Shown piece by piece: positions 54,701-64,000 of a stretch of 64,000 nt of DNA (the stretch's first letter is position 1; every line of letters begins with the position of its first letter). A program made the translations under genes and the position numbers. The stretch spans positions 54,199-118,198 of the forward strand of contig VSDK01012748.1 in the NCBI GenBank assembly GCA_009767595.1, given 5' to 3'. The stretch comes from Symbiodinium kawagutii (lineage: Eukaryota; Sar; Dinophyceae; Suessiales; Symbiodiniaceae). The notes under the pieces were generated by a model. It was given only the letters and a program-made list of their open reading frames with translations, was not told the DNA's origin and did not search any database.

Positions 54701-56224
54701 GTGAGTCCGGTCCTTTTGAGCAATTACGGGTACAATTGTTTTAACAGTTTTAATATGTTGTAACAAAGTGTAACTTTTTAAGATTTTTTAAGTTTGTGTT
54801 TTAGCCATTTTGTGCGGGATTGTGTGAGTGTGCGTGTGTTTTTGCCGACCCCCTTGGATATATAGTGGTTGGATGTGGTTTGATGGCTCTTGAAATCATT
54901 GAAGAATGTTTTGATATGTTTTGGAATGTTGTGGAAAATATTTCATCAAATTTCATCATATTTCCAGGGTTGACTAACTAAGGTTTGGTCTGCAAAGCGC
55001 TACCTGGATGCCTCGTCCAATGTGAACGAGGATCAGTGGTTTGTCGCTTCAGATCATTGGGATTATCTAATGAACTTTTGTTCCACATGGAATGGGGAGA
55101 GGAAGTGGAAATGCTTGGACACCTTCAGCTATTCAGCTAAGTTCCGAAAGATCTTTCAAAAAAATGGTTTCCAGGCCGTATCATTCGACATCCAGGCCAA
55201 TGGGCGTGAAGACATTACGTCCAGGGAAGGATTTGAACTACTTCTGAGCTACGGAATGGGTCTTCTTGATCATTCTTTGGTGCCGTTGGCGCCGCCCTGT
55301 TCCTTATTCGTTGGGATATCCCAGGACACACACAAGCGATCCGTGCTTCGAAACGATTTGGAATATCTTTTTATGTTTTGAATTGTTTTGATATATTTGG
55401 ATATATGATATACATTGGTATGATTTGGGCTCTTTTGGTATTTTTTAGATCCTTTTAGTATCTCGTTTTGCGCTCAGTGTAAAACCGAAGGCAGTTTGGT
55501 TTCTGCATGGGCCAGCCTAAGGTCTCCAATCTTGAGGGAGACACCAGCCTTGAATCTGTCCGCTTGTCGAACCGCATCTTCCTCAACATGGTGCCTCGGA
55601 ATGATTCAGAATGTCTTGGATCTGCATCATGCTGAAATATTCTGAATCTTTTTGTTCTGTGTTGATATGTGCTGATGATTTTGGTGTGCGATGATGATGT
55701 TTGATGCTTTGCGATGGGAATGAATTGTTCACATATGTTGAATCATGTTGAATCATGTCATGTGGAAACAAAAGCTACAGGTCGTCTTCCTGGCCCTGCT
55801 CATTCGCTTTCGTCCGCGAGTAAAGATTGTGATAGAGCAGCCATCTTCAAGCTGGATGACGAAACAGATTAGGTTCAAGGACTTAATCAAGTGGTGGAGC
55901 TTGAAGAATGCTCTTACCCATCTAGGGTTTTACGGCCACGACTTGCTCAAACCAACGCATTTGTGGTCGAACCTACCTTTGGATCCTGTGCAGACCAAAG
56001 CAACGAAAGCTCGGAAGGCAAAACACGACGAGCGGATCCGAAGGAAGAACGAACGTTTGAAGAATGCAGGGAAGCAGCCAAAAGTCTACTATTCCAAGAA
56101 AGAGGATGGTAGCTTTTCTGGCGGAAAGGACTTGCAGACCTCAGCTGTATATCCGCAGCGTTTCGTGACGGCTGTGTTCAAGACATGGCTTAAATTTTAC
56201 TACTTGTCCGCGCCATCCTACTGA
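54656..56224 (+). CDS. C5-cytosine-DNA-methyltransferase-like protein, multi-exon
   Basis: Predicted SAM-dependent methyltransferase fold. Inferred exons: 54656-54700 (ATG, MSMGKWGYALLLVLL, GTGAGT donor), 54983-55342, 55495-55590, 55775-56224; all joins are phase 0. Motifs in C5-methyltransferase order: motif-I-like CLDTFSYSAKFRK with GFQAVSFDIQ, motif-IV-like LAPPCSLFVGIS with the PPC Cys, HKRS, VRLSNRIFLNM, motif-VI-like VKIVIEQPSSSW and a late LKPTHLWSNLP. It is shorter than a full DNMT and lacks an obvious target-recognition domain. It starts about 400 bases after the transposase stop, same strand and same T/G-rich introns, so probably belongs to the same mobile element; it may instead be fused to it. 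Confidence 0.6.
54983..55342 (+). CDS. Methyltransferase-like exon with motif I and motif IV
   Basis: Acceptor gactaactaag; frame open for 120 codons. VWSAKRYLDASSNVNEDQW leads into CLDTFSYSAKFRKIFQ (motif-I-like SAM loop), an acidic turn after the next strand (SFDIQANGREDITS, motif-II-like) and APPCSLFVGIS (motif-IV-like with Pro-Pro-Cys). Ends HKRS at a GT donor at 55343, phase 0. Confidence 0.65.
55495..55590 (+). CDS. Methyltransferase-like short exon
   Basis: Acceptor gaaggcag; 32 codons, phase 0 in and out: FGFCMGQPKVSNLEGDTS then VRLSNRIFLNM, before a GTGCCT donor. It joins HKRS to the motif-VI exon, as expected between motifs IV and VI. Confidence 0.55.
55775..56224 (+). CDS. Methyltransferase-like exon with motif VI and C-terminus
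   Basis: Acceptor acaaaag, phase 0. VVFLALLIRFRPRVKIVIEQ then PSSSW gives a motif-VI-like strand with a conserved Glu. LGFYGHDLLKPTHLWSNLP resembles the K-P-T-x-x-W-x-N block near the end of phage and eukaryotic C5 methyltransferases. A very basic Lys/Arg stretch (KATKARKAKHDERIRRKN) follows, then YPQRFVTAVFKTWL and the TGA at 56222-56224. Confidence 0.62.
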   Translation, partial: LQVVFLALLIRFRPRVKIVIEQPSSSWMTKQIRFKDLIKWWSLKNALTHLGFYGHDLLKPTHLWSNLPLDPVQTKATKARKAKHDERIRRKNERLKNAGKQPKVYYSKKEDGSFSGGKDLQTSAVYPQRFVTAVFKTWLKFYYLSAPSY

Positions 56225-56924
56225 CAGAATTGTCTATGTAGGTTGGCCATGACGATGCGACTCAGCCATAGCTGAGAGATTTCAGATGAACCGGAATGAT
56301 TTGGAATCAGTGTGGATCATGACTTGGACCGGGACAACATGTTTTTATATGTTTTTCCACATCTTTCCCATTCTTTCCACATCTTTGCACATCTTTCTCA
56401 GCTGTGTTTCTCAATGTTGGCTGATGTGTTTCAATCCCTTTGGTGTCTTTTGATATCCTTTAGAACCTTCAGACCGCTACTCCTTCAACATGATTATTGT
56501 ATCAGTTGTCATGACCCCAATTGTGCCATTTTCAAGGCAAGTCCAAGTGTTTAGCATCCTCTGATCTCCTTTGCGCAGTGGCGCAGCACAGCGTGCCGAA
56601 GTGAAGCCGGAAAAGATGGGGAAACCATAGAGTAGCGACTAGATGTGACATGTAGTGGCCGATGGTGACCGTCTAGGTATGTATGTAGGCAGGATTAGGA
56701 TGGATTAGGGAAGGTTCGCAAGGGTTACAGCAAGGTAGTGGCAAATAATTCTACATGATTCTACTGTACTTCCAACATTTTTCACGATCGTCCGGGGCAT
56801 GAAAGGACAGCTGTTTGGATCTGTTTGGTATTGTTTTGTTATTTGGGTTTATTTGGTAATCATATTGAATCATATTGGGATATATTGAGATGTGTTGGTT
56901 ACCTTTCTCTGCTGAACCTGGTAG

Positions 56925-57184
56925 GCTGCATCCACCCGCAAGATCTCCGATGAAGACCGTGCAGATTTTGATGCCTTGGCCCTGGAAGCTTTCGATTTAG
57001 CCGCAACCTTTGCTGCTGCGTGCCAGATTGGTGCTGACCCTCTTGAGATCAAGAACAAGGTGAAGCAATGGTGGGCAGATGTTGGCAAGGATTTGCTTCT
57101 GTTCGGGGCTGAGGACAACCCAGACGAGCAGGAGTGTCGCCTTGCTGAAGGAATCTGCAGGATTTTTCAGGATCTAGGAATCTA
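56925..57184 (+). CDS. Exon of unrecognised acidic/Ala-rich protein
   Basis: Acceptor ctgaacctggtag. About 86 codons, helical: ISDEDRADFDALALEAFDLA, ADPLEIKNKVKQWWADVGK, DNPDEQECRLAEGICRIFQ, stop at 57183-57185. No GT donor sits before the stop, so it may be a terminal exon or use a non-canonical donor to reach 58472. Same strand and intron type as the transposase. Confidence 0.5.
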
Positions 57185-57544
57185 GGAAGTTGTTGCTTGA
57201 TGTCGCATGGTTCATCCTGGTTCGGTCGCGTTGATTTTCCAAATCATCCGTAAATATCCCAAACCATCCCGAATCTATCTACTAATTTTCAACGATTTCC
57301 AACAGGTTCTAGGAGATTCTCAAATATTCCCATTCCCAATTCCAATAGTATCCAAAAACCTCATTTATACGCATTTATATTTATTTATTATATCATTAAA
57401 TAATATTATATATCATATTATATCATTATCATTAGATATCCTGTATGTATATTTGCTGATACGTATGCATATGTATGCTCATGCATGCTCATTTTTATTC
57501 ATGTTTCTGTATTTTTGAATGATTGTCGATGTTTTTCACCTGTC

Positions 57545-58395
57545 AAATCTTAGGTTGTTTAATGTTCCAGGGGTTGAGGAGATGTGGGATACCCTTTGAT
57601 TATTTTCAACATGTGTTGGGGTATGATGGGGTATGCTGTCAGTGCACCTGCCAGCAAATTCCAATTGAATTTGCATGGGCTAAAATGATCTAAAATGAAC
57701 CCCATGTGGTTCCACAATCTTCCAATCGAATCATGTTGATTCACTTTGAATATCTTTGAATCCTTCAGAACTATTTGAAAACCAAATGGAATGTTTTGAA
57801 ACCAAATGATTCCATTTGAATGATAGTAATCAAAAGGCATTAAAAATGATAAAAGTGTTTCTATGATTTTCTATGTTCATTTGATTTCATATGAACATGT
57901 TTGAAAATACTTCCATGACGATTCTGTGCTCTTCACCAACCAGTCCTTAAGTTGTTTAATATCCCAGGGGGTTGAGAGATGTGGGCTACCCCTTGGTTAA
58001 TTTTAACATGTGTTGGATTATGATGGGCAATGGTTTGTTATGGTTTGTTAATATTTTTGGGTGGCCCTAACCAAGCTCCAAATACATTGGTTTTTCTATG
58101 TTTTTTTCAAACATCAACCATTTGAGACATTTGGATTCCAAATGATGACAAATGATGTAACTGTGTGGTAAAAATATGTGAAAATCATGTGAAACCACAC
58201 TATACATCATTATGCTATATTCAGCTACTTTCATTTACTTTTATAATCTTATATGATCTTTTATATGCAAACACCGTTTCCACATACTTCGCTGCCTCTT
58301 ACCTAGGTGTTTTTAGGTTGTTTTAATGTTCCAGGGGTTGGGGAGATGTGGGATACCCTTTGAATATTTTTGAGATGTGTTTGGGATGTACTGCT
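57545..58395. repeat. Three-copy ~380 bp intronic repeat
   Basis: A block starting ttaggttgtttaatgttcca and running through gagatgtgggatacccttt to a tgtgttgg-like end occurs at about 57550, 57946 and 58312. Copies differ by substitutions and small indels. It lies in the intron before exon 58472. Confidence 0.75.
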
Positions 58396-58471
58396 TGAAC
58401 AAACTCGAACAATGTTTAGCTATGTTTAGCTTCCCCACTCATTTAGTGCTGAAGCTACTTTTGCTTTCCAG

Positions 58472-59542
58472 GAGGATGGCGTGGAAGAGGATGAAGAGAA
58501 TGAGAACCAGGAGACAAAGAACCCGGCTGGCACCAGTGAGGAAGACCTTTGCCTGGCAGCAGAGGTTGTCGAGACTGATGTGCACTTGGCGAAGTGCCTG
58601 CTGGATGACACGGCCAAGTTTGAGGCCCAACTTGGTTCCACACCTGCTGAGCATCCTGATGATTCGTTCTTCGAGGACAGTTCAGGCGATGATGAGGAAG
58701 ACATTCCAGCCGAACCAGCGCAGAAACATGCCCGTGTTTCAGCCGATGTTCGGGGATTGCGCGGTGTGTTGGAGTCAGCTGGGTTGCTGAACTACAAGCC
58801 GTCCCCCAAGGATGATGATGCCGCTGTTTTGAAGAGAGTGAGGCAGATGTCGCCATCCATGCTAGCTTTCAACACAGCAGTCCGAATCAAAGAGCAAATT
58901 ATGTCGAGGGCAGCCATCACCGGACAAGTCAAAAGAAATGGCGCTTCCATGCACAACCAGCATGAACACGAATTGGCACAAGCCAGAGCCGAATTTCATT
59001 GCAGCTCAGGCCGTCAATCGAGACATCAGTTGTGGATGGACTTCAGTGAGAGAGTTACAGCAGCTCTGAAAGAGGATGTAGCTGATGAAGCCCCCGGAGT
59101 TTCAACGGCTGCAGAGCCTGTGCCTGGATTGATGCCAAACTCAAGTACAAATTCAGAAGGAAAGCGGGTGTGCCAACTCTTGATTGTCAAAGTCTTCAGC
59201 GCTGGTGGTGCGGAGGGCAGTCTTCGAATTGCCGTGGTCACAGGAGTGTGGAGAGGAGGCAAATCTGCCAAGAAGTCAAACAAGCAGCATGTCTGGGTCG
59301 AGGGTATGCTCCCAATGGCTTGTGCCACATCGGTGCAATTGAAGCTCCTTCTTCCTCAGGACAAGCGTGATGCACAAGGAAGATTGTTGCTGCTGGCGTC
59401 GGCGTTGAGTCCATCTTTTGCCCTGGATGCTCATAGCGACGAAGTTGTTCTGCAAATTCATCCATCTCAGTTCACCTACGAATATGAGACAGACTACTTG
59501 AAAGTTTGGCTTGCTTCACCGGCAATCAAAGCGATGCTCAAG
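58472..59542 (+). CDS. Large exon of unrecognised acidic protein
   Basis: Acceptor ttttgctttccag, 357 codons, ending at GTGACT donor 59543, phase 0. N-terminal third is very acidic (EDGVEEDEENENQE; DDSFFEDSSGDDEEDIP). Middle: MLAFNTAVRIKEQIMSRAA, RHQLWMDFSERVTAALK. The C-terminal part looks like a beta-rich domain (KRVCQLLIVKVFSAGGAEGS, LRIAVVTGVWRGGK, VVLQIHPSQFTYEYETDYL). No family recognised. It is probably the third coding unit of the mobile-element locus. Confidence 0.65.
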
Positions 59543-59763
59543 GTGACTTGGATTAGTTTACTGATGTTTGACTTGTTGGTTTTTTTTCTGTTTTGGAATT
59601 TTGGGATTTCGAGGTGGCCTGCTTTTCACCTGCTGGTTTTGGAAGATGTCCCACGGTATCCAACGGTAGTATTTCCATGTATTTCCATTGTTAGTTCTCA
59701 TGTGTTGTGTGTGTTGGGATTTTCATATTTTCATGGCTTCTCTGATGTTTTCTGCTTTACCAG

Positions 59764-60117
59764 TTGTTTTTCAATAAGGTCCAAAAGTCTGGTGCCAGTG
59801 CAGCTCTGGGTCACGTGAAAAAGGGCGATGACGCAGCCAAGCAATATTTTGCTGAAGAAGACTTCAGCCGCAACAATGCTGGCTTCAAGAACGTGCGCAT
59901 CTACATGGACAAGATGCGATCAGATTATGAAAAGTTGTTCCACAGCCTGGAAGATGACACTGGCAACTTGCTTCTTCGCCACGACATCAAATGCACATGG
60001 GCAGAAATGCTAGTTCGGAGCCAGAGCTACTTCCGGCGGTACCTGAAAGGACAGTCGCACTTCAACGAGTTGACCAAAGAGGAGCAGCAGAAACCGTACC
60101 TAGATTATATTAGATAA
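59764..60117 (+). CDS. Exon continuing the acidic protein
   Basis: Acceptor ctgctttaccag, phase 0 with the previous exon. LFFNKVQKSGASAALGHVKK, then FKNVRIYMDKMRSDYEKLFH, LRHDIKCTWAEMLVRSQSYF, RRYLKGQSHFNELTKEEQQK. Basic and helical. The frame runs to a TAA at 60115-60117; the real donor to the last exon is unclear. Confidence 0.6.
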   Translation: MFFNKVQKSGASAALGHVKKGDDAAKQYFAEEDFSRNNAGFKNVRIYMDKMRSDYEKLFHSLEDDTGNLLLRHDIKCTWAEMLVRSQSYFRRYLKGQSHFNELTKEEQQKPYLDYIR

Positions 60118-60239
60118 TGTTGTATTTTATTGTATTGTATCCCAGAATATCCCAGATATTCTCAATTTTTTGGATGCGTTCTAGATCATTTTAATATGCC
60201 GATCTATTCTGATCTATTTTCATCAACTGTTTGACTCAG

Positions 60240-60418
60240 ACTTCCCGCTGTTGTTGGCAGCATTTTGACGGCGTGGTTTTCACCAGGTATGGCCGCTTGG
60301 TGATGCAAGAGCTACAAGCCGCATCCCCGGAACCAGGCCAATGCCAGACACGCTTTAAGCGGTGGCTGATTAAGATGTACAGAGAGTCTGCGGCCCCTTT
60401 GGCAGCGGGCGGTGCCTG
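60240..60418 (+). CDS. Terminal exon of the acidic protein
   Basis: Acceptor at 60238-60239 (or 60259-60260). HFDGVVFTRYGRLVMQELQ, RFKRWLIKMYRESAAPLA, ends at TGA 60416-60418. This is the last coding-like sequence with the T/G-rich intron style, so it marks the likely 3' end of the mobile-element coding region. Confidence 0.55.
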
Positions 60419-61189
60419 AGAAATTTCAGATGAAACCAGCAGGCAGAGGGATTTCGAGTATATAGGTAAAAGACCGATCATATCCAATCACATCCAATCA
60501 TATTCAAGTATTCAGACATATTTAGAATTTATCAGGTTTTTATTTGTTGGATTCTGATGGCTTATGATTGGCTGTGTCTCCAGGTATGTCCACTCTTAGC
60601 CACTTTGGAATGGATATCCGAGTTGCTTGCTGGTAGGCACCTGCCATTTGTACAATACGAAGTCAGGGATTTGCAAATATTTGCAACGGGGAATGCTGGG
60701 GAAAAGCATTTTCATGCAGTTCCAATTCGATCCAAGTGGATCCACTCACCAGAGGACCACAGAGCTGAGGGGTGCTGAAAATGATCAAAGAGCGCTGGGG
60801 TGTTGATTTTTGATTTGGAAGATTGATCGCTGGTTTTCCTGTTTGTTTGAAATTGTGTTTTCTTTTAGATTTTCCTTTCTCTTGTCAATGTTATTTCTCA
60901 TGATGTCTTTGGCTGAATTTTTATAGTCTTTTGCCTTCCTGGTCCAAGCTGTGATATGTATTTTTGAGGTATTTATATTTACGTAAATTTGTATATGATA
61001 AAAATAATCCAACCATCTCCCACATAGCGGATTATTTTCCAGAATCAAGGTGCATCGTGCCCAGATCATTTTTTTTAATGATCCACCGGAGGGGGGGTGA
61101 GGGGGGGGGCTCTAAGGATGGGGCCATCCCAATTTTTTCCGCTCGCTTTTGGGTTTTCTGGAGGCCACGAGAACGCGAGCCTCCTCAGC
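60419..61189. other. 3' flank of the mobile-element gene
   Basis: No exon supported; a 73-codon frame at 60557-60778 looks incidental. The right boundary of the element should lie here or beyond. Confidence 0.4.
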
Positions 61190-61706
61190 CCCTGCCTGAG
61201 GATGGGAAGGAAACAGGATAGGTGTCGATCCCAACGGCATCGCAGCGCTGTTTCAATCCACGAAATCAGTTTTTCTTAGAAGGTTTACAGATGTTTACAG
61301 TTTTGATTTAGTGCATTGTTTTGATACTCGCTTGATATATGGTATTGTTGTCCCATCTCAATATTCAGAACCAGCTGCAGAGAATCTAATGGATTGCAAC
61401 CCCAAAGAGTGTGTGCATTCTCCAGCATTTCCACTTTTCTTTGCTTTCTGCACCCAAGCTTTTGGGCTTTGTCAACCTGTCAACCATAGACTCTGCGTAC
61501 TGGGGGTCTTTTCTTGGGTGACGCGAAACTGTCCAATGGAGAACCCATCACTTTTCAAATCTTTCGGAGCTTGAAAGGGCTACACGGCTACACGTACAAT
61601 CCCTGGAATTCCAGCAGGATTAGCGAATCTGCTGACATATTGGTCTGAATTTGAGCCCTTTGCCGTTTGTCAACAGTTGAATGATGCGACCATGATCAAA
61701 CCTTAG
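61190..61706. repeat. Direct repeat, copy 1
   Basis: Near-identical to 62233-62747. From about 61312 to 61688 only two substitutions were seen by eye; the first ~120 bases are more diverged with small indels. Contains an 87-codon open frame (61311-61574; CFDTRLIYGIVVPSQYSEPA). Confidence 0.9.
61311..61574 (+). CDS. Duplicated 87-codon open frame, hypothetical
   Basis: Starts ATG; CFDTRLIYGIVVPSQYSEPA, CVHSPAFPLFFAFCTQAFGL, ending PSLFKSFGA. Identical to the second copy except one residue, but the duplication is nearly identical at DNA level too, so conservation does not prove coding. Confidence 0.25.
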   Translation: MHCFDTRLIYGIVVPSQYSEPAAENLMDCNPKECVHSPAFPLFFAFCTQAFGLCQPVNHRLCVLGVFSWVTRNCPMENPSLFKSFGA

Positions 61707-62007
61707 GTAGGTCCCACCACCAAATTCGAAGACCGGGCGTCCTTAATCACTTTTTGTCCACACCCGCATCTCTTTTCCCACGCTTCGCTTGTCTGATAAA
61801 ACTGGTTGACAACCTGTGCATCTGGTTAACAAACTTGGCGATGCTTGGTGAACTGCTTGGCTACGTAAGCCAGTCATTTTGTTTTCTGTTCAACGGACTA
61901 ATGGGTGAAACAAATCATCTAACTGCTGCGCCCAGATGCTGTAGACCTACTGGGTCATTGGTAAATGTAGGTAAACGAGCTTGTAAAGATAATTACCAGG
62001 CAGTGGG

Positions 62008-62098
62008 TCAAAACCCTTAGTCCCCCTGGTTCCCCAATCATTAACCAGCTTGTTTTCCCTTGTTGTTGCTCATCCCCTATTAGTTGGTTGATTAAGTG
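62008..62098 (+). repeat. Dispersed repeat family B, partial copy
   Basis: gtgggtcaaaacccttagtc, ctggttccccaatcattaac, gctcatcccctattagttgg; lies between the two direct-repeat copies. Confidence 0.6.
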
Positions 62099-62119
62099 CT
62101 TGACCCAGCTCGCCACCAG

Positions 62120-62205
62120 AATAACGGAGCATCGGGGATCAGCGCAGCTGTAGCTCGCCACGGGATGAGCACCGACCTCGGCCTAGATCCTTCAGAGCTT
62201 CACAG
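62120..62205 (+). CDS. Exon candidate
   Basis: Acceptor ctcgccaccag, 29 open codons: NNGASGISAAVARHGMSTDL then GLDPSELHS. Higher GC than its surroundings. Donor unclear; an adjoining frame after ccttcag (EEATSAHASAPEDGKETG) is also open into the start of the duplicated block. Confidence 0.35.
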
Positions 62206-62232
62206 CTGAAGAGGCAACGAGTGCGCACGCCT

Positions 62233-62747
62233 CAGCCCCTGAGGATGGGAAGGAAACAGGATAGGTGTCGGTCCCAACAGCATTGCTGCGTTGTTCAAAT
62301 CGACAAAATGGGTTTTTCTTGGAAGGTTTACTGTTTTGATTTGGTGCATTGTTTTGATACTCGCTTGATATATGGTATTGTTGTCCCATCTCAATATTCA
62401 GAACCAGCTGCAGAGAATCTAATGGATTGCAACCCCAAAGAGTGTGTGCATTCTCCAGCATTTCCACTTTTCTTTGCTTTCTGCACCCAAGCTTTTGGGC
62501 TTTGTCAACCTGTCAACCATAGACTCTGCGTACTGGGGGTCTTTTCTTGGGTGACGCGAAACTGTCCAATGGAGAACCCATCACTTTTCAAATCTTTCGA
62601 AGCTTGAAAGGGCTACACGGCTACACGTACAATCCCTGGAATTCCAGCAGGATTAGCGAATCTGCTGACATATTGGTCTGAATTTGAGCCCTTTGCCGTC
62701 TGTCAACAGTTGAATGATTTGACCATAGGATCAAACCTTCCAACTGC
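62233..62747. repeat. Direct repeat, copy 2
   Basis: Second copy of 61190-61706, about 1.03 kb downstream. The same open frame is kept (to 62607) with one change near its end (SFGA to SFEA). The interval between copies is unique and holds a family-B repeat and an exon candidate. Confidence 0.9.
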
Positions 62748-63101
62748 AGTATAGGCAGGTTCGAACACCTGTTCCCGGCAGTAGATGTTTCAATGGTGCC
62801 AACCCAACTGCTTGCATCTTGCCATCTCAAACTGAAGCAACCAATTGGCTTTTGCTTACCAGTCGTGTCTAGGTCCGCGGTATTTGTGTGGTCATAGGTA
62901 TTCAAAGAGCTACAAATCAGTTGGATTGGCTTTTAGCTTTTAGCATAGCTATTTCACCTATTTAATATTGTTACTATGTTAGCAGGCATTATACCACTTA
63001 ATAGCAATTTAAAGATAACATTGGTAAAATACCCTGCTAGCCATTGAAGTACCATGTGATCACCTGATCTCTTGAAGCGCTGTCCATCATGCGCCCCCAA
63101 G

Positions 63102-63226
63102 GCGTCGGCCGCCGAGCCCCAGTGATGACGATGAACCGCCCGAGGAACCTTTCGAGGAACCACCCGAGGCGCCAGAGCCAGAGGCGCGTCCCACCGCCTG
63201 GGATCCACCCATGGGTTACCATGCTC
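63102..63226 (+). CDS. Pro/Glu-rich acidic exon candidate
   Basis: Acceptor tgcgcccccaag and GTACGT donor at 63227. The frame reads PPSPSDDDEPPEEPFEEP then PEAPEPEARPTAWDPPMG. GC-rich block in a low-GC region. Another frame from ATG at 63090 is also open but highly Arg/Pro-biased. Confidence 0.45.
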
Positions 63227-63278
63227 GTACGTCGAGGTGGATTACAGCTATGAACTTAGCTTTTTAGCTTTTTTGGGA

Positions 63279-63385
63279 TATGGTGGTTTCTTAAAATGGG
63301 GGACCTCCAAACATGGTTGGTTTATTGATATAAATGGCTATTAATGGATGATTTGGGGGTACCCCTATTTTGAGAAACCACCATA
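63279..63385. mobile_element. MITE-like family A copy
   Basis: Ends tggtggtttcttaaaatggg and ctattttgagaaaccacca; core tttattgatataaatggcta. Confidence 0.78.
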
Positions 63386-64000
63386 TGATTGATTTATATG
63401 GTTTTACCATCTAACCACTCTGAAAGTTAGATTTTTAGCAAGGGATCGAACTCAGCCACCAAGGTATGTCGCGGTGGTCTGTATCATGACCAATCCTTTT
63501 CAGGTGAGCCTCAAGGGTTGGCTTCAGGGTAACTAGTTTTTGATGTTTTTGTTTCAGCCTTTTCGTTTTCCTGCTGTTGTGGTTGTGGTTAGGTTTTCTT
63601 GCTCAGCTAGTATTAGGATCCAACCATCCATGGATTTCAGATTCAAATGTGTTTCTTTTGGTGTTGTTTTGTTTTGTTCGATTCTGCTTTGCTCCTTTGT
63701 TTGTCCATTTTTGTTTGTGTTGTTCTTTCTTGTCTCTCTGTTTGTTGACAAGTCATTAACTCAAGTTCCACCTTTTCCCTGAAGATCCAAACTAACCAGT
63801 AACCGGAGACGCTGAACACCCAAACTCTTACATTCACAATTGTAACATTGATTGATGTAACAGTGATATATTGGCGAGCGTACATTTTCTCGAAACTACA
63901 ATGTGATCTCGAGCATTAGTTAATGTCATCGTATCCCAGGGCAAAGCATGGGAACATATGTTTTTTCCAAGCAGATAAGTAGTTAAAAACAGATATTGAT
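63386..64000. other. Window end, non-coding
   Basis: T-rich tract at 63540-63780 gives a hydrophobic open frame that looks like composition only. Confidence 0.4.

Noticed and set aside
63540..63782. Hydrophobic 80-codon frame
   Set aside because: T-rich tract; Phe/Leu/Val bias expected from composition.
1..64000. tRNA, rRNA or dinoflagellate spliced-leader relic
   Set aside because: None recognised by eye on either strand; a covariance-model scan was not possible.

Overview
This looks like nuclear DNA from an intron-rich protist, most likely a dinoflagellate (Suessiales/Symbiodiniaceae-like). I infer this from short GC-rich exons scattered in long low-GC introns, abundant microsatellites, many short dispersed repeats, one-directional gene layout and the style of the mobile-element proteins. 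No rRNA, tRNA, CRISPR array, bacterial operon or spliced-leader copy was seen. A 102-base N gap lies at 51365-51466.

Region 1 (1-40.7 kb) holds one or more large plus-strand genes broken into exons of about 30-340 bp, mostly separated by 0.2-1.5 kb. I identified candidates by acceptor/donor signals, open frames and, where possible, matching splice phase. The best are 365-579, 5301-5426, 5592-5752, 16375-16828, 17444-17593, the phase-linked block 22955-24405, 26132-26467, 28481-28663, 31579-31716, 33876-34068, 36789-37100, the chain 38103-38511, 39116-39254 and 40545-40704. None has a family I recognise, and several could also be read in another frame. Three short repeat families (a ~100 bp palindromic MITE-like element, a ~190 bp element and a ~55 bp element) plus CAT/CAG/AT microsatellites fill much of the rest.

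Region 2 (42.4-60.4 kb) is a mobile-element locus on the plus strand. About 17 exons encode a KDZ-like (Kyakuja-Dileera-Zisupton) transposase with an embedded Ulp1/C48 cysteine protease whose His-Asp-Gln-Cys residues are intact, a Lys/Ala-rich linker ending in an AT-hook-like motif, and RNase H-fold-like blocks ending in a Glu motif (EHFFGEVK). Directly downstream are exons for a C5-cytosine-methyltransferase-like domain with motif-I-like, PPCS and IEQP blocks, then an unrecognised acidic protein. Introns here are strongly T/G-rich on the coding strand, unlike Region 1. One 3.3 kb intron is filled by a ~300-340 bp tandem repeat (with the gap) and another by a three-copy ~380 bp repeat. Whether protease-transposase, methyltransferase and acidic protein are one transcript or three co-directional ones cannot be settled from sequence alone; splice phase slightly favours separate units.

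Region 3 (60.4-64 kb) holds a near-perfect direct duplication (61.2-61.7 and 62.2-62.7 kb), a few short exon candidates including a Pro/Glu-rich acidic exon at 63102-63226, and another copy of the MITE-like element.

The candidate novel system is the coupling of a KDZ-like transposase, a Ulp1-type protease and a DNA-methyltransferase-like protein in one locus.
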